From Hemerocallis citrina (Eukaryota > Streptophyta > Magnoliopsida > Asparagales > Asphodelaceae): 64,000 nucleotides of DNA. The stretch covers positions 84,001,230 to 84,065,229 of the forward strand of contig CM030363.1 in NCBI GenBank assembly GCA_017893485.1. Reading direction: 5' to 3'. Shown here piece after piece: positions 25,324 to 37,204 of this stretch; position 1 is the first letter of the stretch; each line of letters opens with the position of its first letter. Below the pieces are notes generated by a model. It was not told the DNA's origin. It saw only the letters and a program-made list of their open reading frames with translations, and did not search any database. The translations under genes and the position numbers were made by a program.

Positions 25324-28300
25324 CTAGTAAAAGGAAGGGAACGGTTCGACATCTCGAGTTACTTGGAGAGACGTAGTTGCCTTCTCTTGGTATTTCAAAA
25401 GATGGTCGGCGTTCCACGTCCTGGGAATTTCTCTGCCTTCGAGATCTTCTAGCTTGTACGTACCGGGGCGGATTACTTTCGAGATCTTGTACGGTCCCTC
25501 CCAGTTCGGGGCCAGCTTGCTTTTCTGCCCGGGGAACGAGATGGCCAACTTCCGAAGGACTAAATCCCCTTCTTTGAGGTCCGTAGGGCGGACTCTTTTG
25601 TTGTATGCTAGCTCGATCCTTCTTCGGTAAGCTTGCTGGCGTATGACAGCTCTCTCTCGGATTTCGTCTATTAGATCTAGGCTTGTTCTGAGCTCTCTAG
25701 CATTCTGCTCTTCTTCATAAGCGATCAGGCGAGGAGAGGGTATCCCGACTTCTAGGGGGATGATGGCCTCGGCCCCATAGGTGAGATTAAATAGGCTCTC
25801 GCCTGTTGGGGTCCACTTGGTGGTGCGGTGATTCCAGAGTACGTTCGGCAGCTGATCGACCCATAGTCCCTTGGAACACTTGTAGAACCTCTTCTTGATT
25901 CCCGCAAGAATCTGTCGGTTGGCATTCTCAGCCTAGCCATTCGACTGGGGATGGGAGACGGAGGAGAATCGGTGTTGTATGGAGAGGTCTTCACACAAGG
26001 CTCGGAAGGCGGCTCCAGTAAACTGTGTCCCGTTATCTGTGACTATGACTCGGGGAACGCCAAAACGGCAAATCACATTTTTCCAGAAGAATTGAACTAC
26101 TCTATGCTCGGTGATTGTAGCCAGGGGCTCGGCTTCTATCCATTTAGAGAAGTAGTCGACTGCCACGACTAGGAACTTCAGCTGTCCGGGAGCTGGTGGA
26201 AATGGTCCTAGTAAATCCATTCCCCACATGGCGAAGGGGATCGGACTTGATAGGGAGGTGAGCGGTGCCTGTGGAAGGCGTCGGATGTCTGCATACTTTT
26301 GACAGGAGCTGCATTGTCGAACGTGTCGTTCGGCGTCCCGTAAGAGAGTGGGCCAGTAATACCCGTAGTTCAATACTTTGCGCACTAGAGCTCTGGACCC
26401 CGAATGAGCCCCGCCGATGCCCTCGTGGAGCTCTTGCAGGGCGTAGTCGGCCTGCCCGGGGGAAAGGCACCTTAGGTAAGGCCGACCGTCCACCTGGGTG
26501 AAGGAGCGTTTATATAAGACGCCTTCGATTAAAGCAAAACGTTCGGCACGGGTCCTGATTCTTCTTGCTTCCCTGGGATCTTCAGGGAGGAGTCCGTCTT
26601 TTAAGAATTCGACGATGGGTTTCATCCAGTTGTCCTCGAGGAGGACGGGCAGTGTTTCAACGGAGTCTGGTGCTTCGTCCTCTATGCTTGGCTTCAAGAG
26701 GACTTCTATTAACACGGTCTGTTCAAGACCTTGAAGGGAAGAGGAAGCTAATTTCGATAGGGCGTCGGCCTGAGCGTTTTCTTCTCGAGGGATCCTTCGG
26801 ATGAGGGCCTCCTCGAACAGCGCCATGAGGCTCTTGACTTTAGCCAGGTATTTAACCATTCTGTCATCGCGGGCTTCATACTCTCCGAGGACCTGGTTGA
26901 CAACCAACTGGGAGTCGCTGAAGATCTGTAGCCGCTGTGCTCCTGCATTTCGAGCCATTCTGAGACCGGCGATTAACGCCTCGTATTCGGCCTCGTTGTT
27001 CGAGGCTTTGAAATTTATACGGAGGGAGTACTTGAGGATGAAGTCATCTGGGCCTGCCAGGATGACACCCGCCCCGCTTCCCTCATTACAAGAAGATCCG
27101 TCAACATAGATCGACCAAACCGGGGGCCCCTTTGCTGTTTGGCAGGGCTCAGGGATTGTACTCTCAACGATGAATTCGGCCAGCGCCTGAGCCTTGATGG
27201 CGGTCCGAGGCTGATAAGTTATGTCATGCTGGCTCAGCTCGATTGACCACTTCATCAGGCGGCCGGAAGTCTCAGGCTTGTGGAGGACCTGTTTCAGCGG
27301 CTGGTCGGTAAGGACGACCACCGAGTGGGACTGAAAGTAGGGTCGAAGCTTTCTCGCGGCCATCACCAGGGCATAGGCCATTTTTTCAATCTTCGGATAC
27401 CGGATCTCGGCGTCCCGGAGCACTTTGCTGACGTAGTAAATGGGTTTCTGAGCCCTTTCTTCTTCTTTGACTAAGACCGCGCTAAGCGTCTGTTCGGAAG
27501 CTGCCAGGTAGAGATAGAGTGATTCGCCAGGTATCGGTTTGCTGAGCAGAGGTGGATTGACGAGGTAGGCTTTAAGCTGGTCGAAGGAGTCTTTTTGCTG
27601 CTGTCCCCACTCGAATCCTTTAGCCCCCCTGAGGGCTTTGAAGAATGGGAGACACTTCTCCCCTGACTTCGACAGAAAGCGCCCTATGGCAGCTAGGCGA
27701 CCGGTCAATCTCTGAACTTCTTTGACATTTCTGGGAGGGGCCATGTCTAATATGGCCTTAATCTTCTCCGGATTTGCTTCAATTCCTCGTTGGCTAACCA
27801 TGAAGCCGAGGAACTTCCCTGATGAGACGCCGAACGCACACTTGTTCGGGTTGAGTCTCATACTGTGCTTTCTCAGGACGTCGAAGGCTTCCTGAAGGTC
27901 GGCCACATGATCAACACCTCGGATGCTCTTTACAAGCATATCATCGACGTACACTTCCATGTTTCGGCCGATCTGGGCTTGGAAGACCTTGTTGACTAGG
28001 CGTTGGTATGTTGCACCGGCGTTCTTGAGACCGAATGGCATGACCCTGTAACAGTAAAGGCCCTGGTCGGTAACAAACGATGTCTTCGGGATATCTGGAG
28101 GGAACATCCTTATCTGATTGTAACCTGAGAAGGCATCCATGAAGCTGAGGAGCTCGTGTCCCGAGGTTGCATCAATCAGAGTGTCGATGCTCGGCAGAGG
28201 GAAGGGATCCTTGGGGCAAGCCTTGTTGAGGTCGGTGAAATCAATACAAATTCTCCACGTCCCATTGGACTTCTTCACCATTACTACGTTAGACAACCAC

Positions 28301-31071
28301 TCCGGGTAGTTTACCTCCTGTATGAATCGGGCTTTCAACAGCTTATCTACCTCCTCTTTGATAGCGAGCTGACGCTCGGGGGCGAACTTGCGCCTCTTCT
28401 GCTGAACCGGTTTGGACCCCGGATCAACACTTAAGCGGTGGACTAGGAGTTCTTCGGAGATACCGGGCATGTCTGCTGCGGACCATGTGAAGAGGTCTTG
28501 ATTGGCTCGGATGCATTTCACAATATCTGAGTATAGGGCGGACGGGAGGGTCTTGCTTACGAAGAACTTGCGGGTCGGCTCTTGTTCAGAGAAGAGCACC
28601 TCCTCCAGTTTGTCCGCTGGCTCGGAGGTCGGTCTTGTGGAATCTTGGGGAATCTCCAGGGTCTCTAAGGAGAGGACGGGCCCTAGGGTTGAGGTCATGT
28701 AGCATTTCCGGGCCTGCTCCTGATTTCCCCTTACTTCCCTGACCCCGGATCGGGTGGGAAACTTCATCTTCAGATGGTATGCCGAGAGAACTGCTTCCAG
28801 AGCTACGAGGCCAGGCCTGCCCAAAATGACGTTGTAGGCAGCGGGAACATCCACCACCATGAAGTCCATCGGCTCTGTCCTGGTGGTAGGGGTTTGACCG
28901 GCAGTTACATCGAGGGTGATCACCCCTTCAATAGTTACCGGAACCCCCGTGAACCCATGGAGAGTGTAACCGGCGAGCTTGAGTCTGTCTCTGGAGAGCT
29001 TTAGGCCTTTAAAATCGGAGAGGAAGAGGATGTTGACGGAGCTGCCGTTGTCTACTAAGATCCTCTCCACTTTGAAATTTGCCATGTGGAGGCTGATGAC
29101 GAGGGCGTCACAATGTGGGATACGAACTCCCTCGAGATCTTCGTCGGAGAAGGTGACTGGCACTCCGAGGCCTTTGGGAGGAGGTGTGGTTCGGACTGAA
29201 TTGACCTCTCTAATAAACGCTTTCCGAGAGGAGTTCGAGGAGCCTCCCATCGGACCCCCATGGATGAGGTGGAGGACTCGCTCTTCCTCGAAGTCTGGCA
29301 TCTCTTCTCTTTCCGGACGCTTGTTAGCCCCCCGAGGCGGGGGAGGGAGCTCGGCTCGGTCCTTTCTTACAAACTTCGTTAGTTGTCCCCTCTGGATAAG
29401 GGCTTCGATCTCGTTCCTCAGAGCACGGCAGTCGTTGGTGTCATGCCCATGGTCCCGGTGATAGCGGCACCACTTCTCTTTATCTCTTCTCTTGGCGGGG
29501 GTGTTCATCTTGGGAGCCGGAGGCAAGACCCCATCTTTTTCGACCTCCATAAAGATGGCTGAGAGGTTAGCGTTGAGGGGAGTGAACTTCTCAAATCTAG
29601 GGGGAGGTCGGCGCTGGCCGGCATTATCCTTCTGGAGCTTCTTGGCTCCTTCTTCTTCCGTCCCCTTCCTTTTAAGCCCGGAGGCGGGCACCCCCCAGTT
29701 GGGTTGTTGCTCGGCCTCTTCGGCCCGAATGTACTTTTCGGTGCGAAGGAGAAGGTCGGAAAAGTCATGTGGTGGTTTCTTGGCGAGGGAGGAGCGGAGG
29801 TTGGAATTGAGAATGTTGGATTGGAACGCTGCGGTAGCAACCGATTGGTCGAGGGAGGCAATGGTTCTAGCTTCAGCTGTGAACCTCTTCACGTAGTCTC
29901 TCAGTTTCTCCCCCTTTTGCTGACGGTTGTGCAATAGTGAGATGCTGGTTTTCTCGGTCCTTCGGCTGCTGACAAAGTGGGTGATGAAGAGGGTTTCGAA
30001 CTGCTCGAAGGAGAATATCGACGCTGGGGCAAGGCGAGAGTACCATTCTCGAGCCGGGCCTTTGAGTGTCGCGGGGAATGTTTTGCAGAGGAGGGCATCA
30101 AAAGCTTGGTGGAGGAGCATCAAAGTCTTAAAGCTTTCGATGTGATCAACTGGATCGGTCTCCCCGGTGTAATTCTCAAATTGGGGAGGTTTGAAGCCGA
30201 ACGGCACAGGGGCGTCCACTATGGTTCGGGAGAATGGGGGCCGGCTAGGACGTAGGGTCCTCCCCCTGAGCTCCTCTTTTCGGTTTATCTGACCCAGGAG
30301 CTTTTCCACCTCGTTAAGACGGCGGTCCATGATGTCATCCCTCCGACGGTAATCCGCCGGGCCACGGGACTCGTCTTCGTTTGAGGGGGAGCGAGGGCTG
30401 CGACGACGGTAACTTCGGGAACGACGAGGACTCGGGGTACGCCGGGAGTTGGTTGGTGCAGGACGAGGAGAGGGGGACCGTTGGCGAGGGCTTCGGACCG
30501 GAGGAGGGGATGGGGCCCTCGGCTCATTGGGGTTTTGACGGAGGTTGAGGGCCTGTTGTACCATTGCTTGGAACTGCTGGAACTCGGCACGGGTGATGGG
30601 TGCCTCATCGTTCCTGGGCTGCTGCCGACCTACGGGAGAGTGCCTCCTTCGGTAATAATCGGGGGAGTCCTTTCTCCCTCTTCGGATGGGGGACCTCCTG
30701 TGCTCTCGGTGACGGGGGGATCGCTCTTGCTGGCGGGAGGCTTCCCCTCGAGCCCACTTTTCATCCAGATGACGACGGAGGTCGTCATCTTCCGGGCGTT
30801 TGGGAGGGGCATTGTGGCGACCAGAGGCTCGGGGATGATGGGAGGCCATGGAGGCACTGGAGGCGTTGTGGATGGAGAGGTTCTCTTGGTGAAGAGGCTA
30901 TTTCTGAGGGTTAGGACCCTTTGGATCAGGAGGTGGAGGGTTCCGTTGGAGCGGCTCTTCCATGGTAGGAGGAAGTTGCCCTTGTTGTTGAGCGGGATCA
31001 GGAAGGACTTCTTGCTGGACAGGGTTGGGCACTCGATTAGACCCTCTTGACTTGACTTTGCGAGGCGGCAT
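25324..31071 (-). pseudogene. Element B gag-pol polyprotein, two in-frame TAG codons
   Basis: One frame of 1916 codons from the ATG at 31071-31069 to the stop at 25326-25324, interrupted by TAG at 30900-30898 (codon 58) and TAG at 25935-25933. The stretch between (30849-25933) is 1638 residues. Seen in order: gag domain ([11 protein letters not shown], about residue 335), zinc finger C-x2-H-x4-H-x4-C (about 540), protease VDNGSSVN (about 673), RT with YVDDMLVKS (about 1040), RNase H, a second RNase H with the D-E-D-D set ([29 protein letters not shown]; from about 1320), integrase HHCC zinc finger, MDLLGPF and TDNGTQF. The second TAG falls two codons before the catalytic Glu of the integrase D-D-E triad, so the long product lacks it. 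Element A has Gln at both positions. No frameshift is present. Confidence 0.93.
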
Positions 31072-31122
31072 GGCTGGAGAAGACCAGTTCTCGGGGAAGA
31101 GGTGAGGTTTCTATTCGTTAGT

Positions 31123-31140
31123 TTCCCACAGACGGCGCCA
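31123..31140 (-). promoter_or_regulatory. Primer binding site of element B
   Basis: TGGCGCCGTCTGTGGGAA on the minus strand, 3 bp after the 5' LTR. The gag ATG is only about 50 bp further, so the leader after the PBS is very short. Confidence 0.85.
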
Positions 31141-31143
31141 ATC

Positions 31144-31794
31144 TGTTGCTGCTAAATTTGGTGTGGGGGCAAACAGATAGAACTTGTGGATTCTTAGGGA
31201 AACTGAATAGTAACCCGTATACCTGTTCCTGGGGGCGTCGATCGTCGCTCCCGCCGTGCACCTGCAAAAAGTGCGAGACACCGGGGTTGTTCCCGGCGAC
31301 GCACCCTCCGACGCTCAAGTCAGTAATCTAGGAAGACTATGAATGAGCACAAAAACTGGTGAAAGATTGATTACCTCTTAATGGAGATGGATGGGGGGTA
31401 TTTATAGGCGTCTCAGAGAACAGATTGGGAATGTAATCCCTGTGATTTGATAAGGAATATCCCCCATAATCAGATGAGGAATGTAATCTGATGAGGTATA
31501 TTCCCCGTAATCAGATAAGGAATCTTATCCCCAAATCCCGGTGAAAAGATAGATGTATATCTGGGCCGTTGATCAAGATTAATCAGGGACCCTGATTTTA
31601 TCTTGTTGGATTGGGTGTGCAGCGGGTTAAGACCCGCACCCTCTTGTTGGTGGGTCCGTTTGTGGGTCCTTGGGGAGAAGATCCAATACCCATTTCGGAC
31701 CCTCTTGTAGGCGAAATTACCATTTTACCCTCACGTCTCAAGATTCGTACTCAACTTGGACGGTTCCGATTTAACCCCATTTTTAGCCATATCA
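31144..31794 (-). repeat. 5' LTR of element B
   Basis: 651 bp, nearly identical to 17955-18605 (differences seen near 31150, 31197 and 31232). TATA box on the minus strand near 31399-31406. Followed on the plus strand by the target duplication GTACC. Confidence 0.95.
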
Positions 31795-31799
31795 GTACC

Positions 31800-33250
31800 G
31801 TTAGTCATTCGCTAGGCTAATGTCATGTACTCGTATTCTGTATTTTTGGAAAACGGGGCGTGCATGCCATCATTACTTGTTATCCCTACCATTGCCTTTG
31901 TGTTATCCTCTATTGTCGGCGTCAACCACCAGCTCCGGGACCCCCCTCCTTTTTGGTCAGTAGCCTCTCTTTATTATCCTTCTCCTTCTTTGTTTTCATT
32001 TTAATTTCATTTATTACTCCAGAACATATGTAAATCAATTTTAAATTAATAAAAAGCAATGTTCTTTCGCGTTGAGTAAAATTTGAATCTCCTATGTGTT
32101 GATGGGTACATATGGAATGGGTGAGAAGTTGAAGATGAGGTGGGCACGTAGGCCACGTGTTTTATACTTCATTTTTAGTTCCTTGATTGTTCACTTGATT
32201 AATTAGAATAAGTCATGTATATATATACATATCATACCAAACTAGGAACACTTAATTTGATTTTGCATTCATTTCATTTCATTTGATATATCTATATGCA
32301 CGAATGAACACCATACATTCTTATGATATAAAAATACCTATATCATCTGACTTCTTTAAAATAATTAATTAAGTTTCTTTAATTTTTTTTAAAGTAAAAA
32401 TAAACGTTTCATATGAATAAAAATAGCATATTGCTCTATAAAAATTTAACTTTATCTATTATTCGGTTCAACCAACTTCTAATTAATAAGAATCGAATAA
32501 AAGATAAATTCTTTTACAAGAAGATGCTCTTTTTATTTGGACAATGATTCTTATAAATAATAATACAATTTTCATAAATAAAAATGAGTTCTTATATGAA
32601 AGACAACAACTTTACAATTATTCGATTAATAGAATCATTTCTTGAATCTAATAATCAAATAAATGTAAAAACTTTCATTAGAGAACTTATCTTTTGTAAA
32701 TAAAAAGAATGATTTTCTATAAAAGAGAAGACCAATTAATTACTGTGAAATTGTGAATTTATTTAAATGTAAAGTTTTCGATTGACGATTTTCAAAGTGC
32801 TAAATTACATTCACTATCTAGGTTTTATTGTTCTATACTTCTATGCTTTATTATTATTATTCCCCCCAATACACACACGTTGTATCATATTTATCAATAT
32901 TAAAACAAATACAGGTATGTCTATAAAGGACACAATTTTATTTGTGCGCTCAGACCCTAAATACATTAGGACAGGCCTATTGCTCCCATACTAGAATAAG
33001 CAGCAAGCATGTATAGACATGGAACATGGACTCTTAAGATTGATATGTCAGATCTTTGTCAATTTTTCTTTCTTTTTAGTTGGCAACTTTTTTACTTATT
33101 TTTTTATTCTTGCCTTAAATTTGCGTTTTACCAGTAAGCATTTTCTACCATCACCCACGTAGGAGAAATTAAATCCTATCCCAAAGTTCTGCACAAAAGG
33201 GAAAATTATGTCAGTGTAGCTTCTGGCTTTGTTATCACAAGTGGCCTTAC
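31800..33250. other. AT-rich intergenic DNA, no gene seen
   Basis: Continuation of the DNA interrupted by element B. Apart from short AT-rich tracts no ORF, repeat or RNA gene is recognisable. The 70-residue frame at 32782-32994 has no recognisable features. Confidence 0.6.
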
Positions 33251-33253
33251 TTA

Positions 33254-33922
33254 GAGCATTCACAGTCGTTTGCTAAACCTATTCTAACTTTAGAAATGAA
33301 AATTTAGCTTTTAACGAATGTCGCTGCAGTCGTTATTGCTAAATTTTAAAAAAGCATAGTATGAAACGGATCTTGTTCATCCGTCTAATAACTAAGCAAA
33401 AAAAAAATATTATAAACAGTGCCGGACGGATCAACTTCAACCGTCGGCACATTATGAAACTAAGCAAAAGTGTGAAGAAGGATGAAGATCATCCGTCTAT
33501 TCCTTTTGTTTTTTTTTTATTTAAATAAAGTAAAAAAAAGTGTGAAGAAGGATGAAGGTCATCCTTCTATTGCTTTTGATTTTTTTTTTAAATAAAGTAA
33601 AAAAAAGTGTGAAGAAGGATGAAGATCATCCTTCTATTGCTTTTTAAATAACAAATTAAGAATGGACGGAACAACTTCATCCGTTTAAAACAATTTTTTT
33701 TTAATTATCGAATTGAGACGGATGATCTTCCTCCGTCTCAATGCTCAGACGGATTATGTTAATCCGTCTTCTATATTTAGCAATCTTCTATCCAGACTTC
33801 TAACTTTAGCAACTTACTGTACATTCCTATTCTAACTTTTGAGTTTTTAGCAAACCACTGCACGTCGGTTTTCTAAATGGATTTCTAATTTTTGAGTATT
33901 TAGCAAACCACTGTGGATGCTC
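33254..33922. mobile_element. MITE 1, PIF/Harbinger-like, with palindromic modules
   Basis: 669 bp with 24-bp terminal inverted repeats (left GAGCATTCACAGTCGTTTGC, right complement GAGCATCCACAGTGGTTTGC, two mismatches) and a TTA target duplication at 33251-33253 and 33923-33925. The interior carries at least seven short palindromes built on ACGGA...TCCGT or AGGAT...ATCCT with a GAAGATC-type centre, for example near 33370, 33425, 33480, 33545, 33610, 33665 and 33715. No coding capacity. Confidence 0.8.
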
Positions 33923-34143
33923 TTACTAGCTTCTTCTTCATTTCTATTCTAGCAGCCATGGCAAATGGCAAATGGCAAATGGCAAATTAACAATTGATGG
34001 ATATTTATACCTTATGTGCATTTCATTAACCACTGCATAATTCTGTCATTATTCAATTGACGTAATATTTAATATCATAACTTCCCTAAATCAGATTTTA
34101 TGCACAGTATTTCCTCTATTCAATTAGAGTTCAAATAGATAAA

Positions 34144-34358
34144 TCTCTACTGCTATAATGGGAGAACCCCTTAGTCCTTAATCAACCCGTGCAACGCACG
34201 TGTTGGATTATGGACTAACTTTGATAAATATTTTCGAAAGTGGATCAGTGTGGTAAATATTTTTGACAGTGGATCAGTTTGGGAATTATTTTCTTTTTAC
34301 CTTTTTCATTATCCCTTCCATTTTTTCCACGTGCACGTGTGCACGTGTATGATACTAG
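34144..34358 (+). mobile_element. Mini-Helitron 1 (215 bp)
   Basis: Begins TCTCTACTGCTATAATGGGA, preceded by A, and ends in CTAG followed by T, the A|T insertion and CTRR terminus of Helitrons. A GC-rich palindrome (CACGTGCACGTGTGCACGTG) ends about 7 bp before CTAG. CCCGTGCAACGCACG lies near the 5' end. No Rep/helicase gene, so non-autonomous. Confidence 0.75.
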
Positions 34359-35290
34359 TTTCACTTAACTCTACTGAGTTTTAGGCCATTTGCATCGGGC
34401 ACGACCCAACTTATTTTTTGGCTAACACTGTTAACTAGGATGAAAAATGACCAAATTGCCCCATCATGTCAGTGATGTAAAAGTTTTTTAAAAAATGGAT
34501 TAAAAATAACGGGTCTCAATCCAAACCTACTACCCTCCCTCTCTCTCTCTTTCTCTCATACCAAATTCAAACCCACTTCCCTCACTCTCAAACCCAAACC
34601 CAAACCCACTTCCCTCCATCTCCTCCTCTTACCTTTGTCTCTCTCCCCCCCAATTTCAACCCAAAGCCCATTGCCCTCCTCCCCCACTCCCTCTATCGGG
34701 CTTGAACCAAATCCGAGTATGACTCATTCCAACTTCCAAGACATTCCTTTCTCCTGTTCTTCATCACAATTGCCATGACATTGAACTACCATTAGCTCAA
34801 GCTCACACTCTGCATCTCCTCATTCATTAGGAGTGTATTTTTATTTCTACCCAAATTTTAGGTTCGTCGTCTATTTAACAATCAATTAAGGTGGGTTTCT
34901 TTGGTGGTTAGTTGGGTTGTCTTCGATGGGAAACGGGGTTGTGGACGAATGTGGTGGAGGGTCCCCATTTCATGAGTTCGGTACTGGGCTCTAGGGAGGC
35001 ATTGGAGCAGGTTGCTCTGGATCTTGATAGGGGCTTGGAAGAACAGAGGAGTCCAAGAGGGGAGAAGTTGGTGGGAGACTTGGAGACAGGTGGAAACAGG
35101 AAAGAAGTTGGAGGTGGTGTTGAGTGTGGCAATGGATATGATGTTATTCCATTAAAATCTCTGATTAATTCTTGAAAATGAAGAGGATTAGCAAGTGGAG
35201 GATAATTAGGAAGAATTAGTTAATTAGGGTTAAGTTTCATTACAATCATTAATCTTAACTTTATTTTAGCTATTTGGATATTTGCTTTTA
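34359..35290. other. Intergenic DNA with a short unsupported ORF
   Basis: Pyrimidine-rich from 34530 to 34720 (CCTCTCTCTC, CCCAAACCC). An 87-codon frame at 34912-35175 is Gly/Glu-rich and not recognisable. Could be a remnant of an exon, but nothing supports it. Confidence 0.4.
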
Positions 35291-35299
35291 GAAGGTAAT

Positions 35300-35944
35300 C
35301 GCTTTTGCCACTATGGTAAAAGCTATAATTTGCAAAAAAAAAATATTAAAATATATAGACGGAAGAAGATCATCCGTCTGCTCTCCATTTTATTTTTTTG
35401 CTTTTAAAAAAAACCCAGCCGGAAGAAGATCTTCCGTTTGGGTTTTTTATTTTTTAAAAAAATGTTTTAAAACACCACAGCCGGATGTTCCTCCTCCGTT
35501 TGGCATTTTTTGATTTTTTTTTTTTTTTTTTGTCTTTTAGGAAAAGGACAAAAAAGAATAGGACGAAAAATAAAAAAAGGAAAAAAAAAAATAAAAGGGA
35601 CGGATGTTCATCCTCCGTCTCTTTCAATTTTTTTTAAAAATAATTAAATAAATATAAAGACGAAAGATCTTCTTCCGTCTATACAATTTTGACCGGTCAA
35701 ATTGTATAGACAGAAGATCTTCTACCGTCTATTAGATTTTTTAATTCGAAAGAAATCAAACTTTTTGGTAGACGGAAGATCGTTTACCGTCTTCTATAAT
35801 TTCCAAATGCTATTCTGCCCTGCTATATATGGCCGACTACTGTTCACTGGTCTGCTATAAACTAGGTTTATAGCAGACCGTAGTGGGGTAAAAATTGCCA
35901 AAATTTGCATTTTTTAGGTAAATAGCCGACCATAATGGATGCTC
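35300..35944. mobile_element. MITE 2, related to MITE 1, left end unclear
   Basis: The right end GACCATAATGGATGCTC, followed by TAA, matches the MITE terminus. The interior has a series of palindromes of the form GACGGAAGAAGATCATCCGTC, at about 35358, 35417, 35479, 35598, 35659, 35708 and 35771. A matching left terminal repeat was not found, so the left boundary is approximate and the copy may be truncated. Confidence 0.6.
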
Positions 35945-36251
35945 TAAATTCTATTTTAATTTTTGAAATAAAAAGTGGCCTTGCCACCCAAGCTTCATTA
36001 AACGAGAAATATAATGGATCATAGAGGTACATCATCCATGTCTCATAAATAGTCCACTAGCACAACTATGTACCAAAAATCATACATAAAACAATAAAAA
36101 CAACAACAATGAAGGAACTACAAAAGAGCTAATACAATTATGAAAAGACAACTACTCCAAGTGCATCGAAGCAATTCCCAAACTGACCCACTTTTGAAAA
36201 AATTTCCCAAACTGACCCACTTTTTAAAAAAATCCCAAACCGACCCACTCG

Positions 36252-36599
36252 CAGGGCCGACCCACCCCTGATGCATATGAAACATTTGCATCAGGCCCCC
36301 AAATAAAAAACAAAAAAGGCGCCCCCGTTTTCAGAAAAAAACAAAGAAAAAATTTGAAAATGTGTATATGTGAGGTATATGTGAAAAAAATTCTAATACA
36401 TGAATCGATTTTTATTTATTTTTTTTAAAAAAAAGGGGCCCCAGTTTTCAGAAGAAAAAAATTTTGGAAATGTGTATATGTGGGGTATATGTGAAAAAAA
36501 ATTCTAATAGATGAATCAAATTTTTTTTTTTGGGGGATATATGTGGGGGCCCTTTTTTAGAGTTTGCTTCAGGCCCCCAAAATCCTAGGGCCGGCCCTG
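36252..36599. mobile_element. hAT-type MITE inside the MULE
   Basis: 348 bp with ends CAGGGCCGACCC and GGGCCGGCCCTG and a perfect 8-bp duplication CCCACTCG at 36244-36251 and 36600-36607, the hAT signature. The interior contains a direct duplication of about 115 bp (TTTTCAGAA...ATATGTG...TTCTAATA). Same terminal family as 63686-63811. Confidence 0.87.
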
Positions 36600-36861
36600 C
36601 CCACTCGTTATCTCAGATAGCGAGTTTAGTCAAAATAAACTCGCTATCTGAGATAGCAAGTGTTGGTTTTGGGTTTTTTGGTTTCTTCCTTGGCCAAGAT
36701 TCGCTGTCTCAAACAGCGAGCTTGTTTTAACCAAACTTACTGTTTGAGATAGCGAGTGTTGATTGGAGTTTTTAACTTTCTCAACCCAGACTCGCCGAGA
36801 ACTACGAGAATTCACAACAACATGGATGTAAGGGATAGGTCTAGCACGGGTACGGGAATAA

Positions 36862-36921
36862 AATGTTCAAAATGTGGGGTGCATGGACACAATATGCGGC
36901 GATGTAGTGCTAGAGGATCTT
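36862..36921 (+). pseudogene. MULE transposase zinc-knuckle remnant
   Basis: A short frame ending in a stop at 36921 reads KCSKCGVHGHNMRRC, a C-x2-C-x4-H-x4-C knuckle. CSxCGxxGHNxRxC is typical of the C-terminus of MuDR-type transposases. The rest of the transposase is gone, so this is the tail of a deleted gene. Confidence 0.65.
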
Positions 36922-37109
36922 AAAATAGTTCAACCATGTAAAATTCTGATGTGTTTGTATGTGTTTTTCTTTGTTTTGTGGACTTTATAGTAGTTTGTAT
37001 TTGTTTTATTATGTGATGTGGACTTTCTAGTAGTTTGTAGGTATTTTATTTTGAATTATGATAATTTCCATTTGTTTCAACATCATTTTGAACTATCTAA
37101 GAAAGCGTG

Positions 37110-37204
37110 TTTGGAGGCTGGATATTGATAAGAGCATCAAACTCAAGACTATCCCAGATAGCGAGTCTTGAGTCCGATGCTCTTAGCATCATCCAGCCTC
37201 CAAA
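37110..37204. other. 95-nt near-perfect foldback in the MULE
   Basis: Arms TTTGGAGGCTGGAT / ATCCAGCCTCCAAA (14 bp), AAGAGCATC / GATGCTCTT (9 bp) and ACTCAAGACT / AGTCTTGAGT (10 bp) pair in order, separated by small symmetric internal loops and closed by a loop of about 13 nt. The geometry is like a MIRNA precursor or MITE-derived hairpin RNA. Transcription is unknown. Confidence 0.6.

Larger units (their letters stand above)
17955..31794 (-). mobile_element. Element B: Ty3/gypsy Tat-type LTR retrotransposon, young
   Basis: 13.84-kb element on the minus strand, LTRs at 31144-31794 (5') and 17955-18605 (3'), each 651 bp and TG...CA. A perfect 5-bp target duplication GTACC lies at 17950-17954 and 31795-31799. 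The LTRs differ at about three positions by eye, so the insertion is recent compared with element A. It encodes gag-pol on the minus strand and an antisense gene on the plus strand between pol and the 3' LTR. The PBS is TGGCGCCGTCTGTGGGAA. The coding frame is broken only by two TAG codons. LTRs and proteins are homologous to element A. Confidence 0.96.

Noticed and set aside
34908..35175. Overlapping 74- and 87-residue ORFs
   Set aside because: No domain, no splice or promoter context; likely chance in GC-richer DNA.
35947..36157. Antisense LINE 3' end around GGCCTTGCCACCCAAGC
   Set aside because: No poly(A) run, no duplication and no reading frame to support it; left as target DNA of the MULE.
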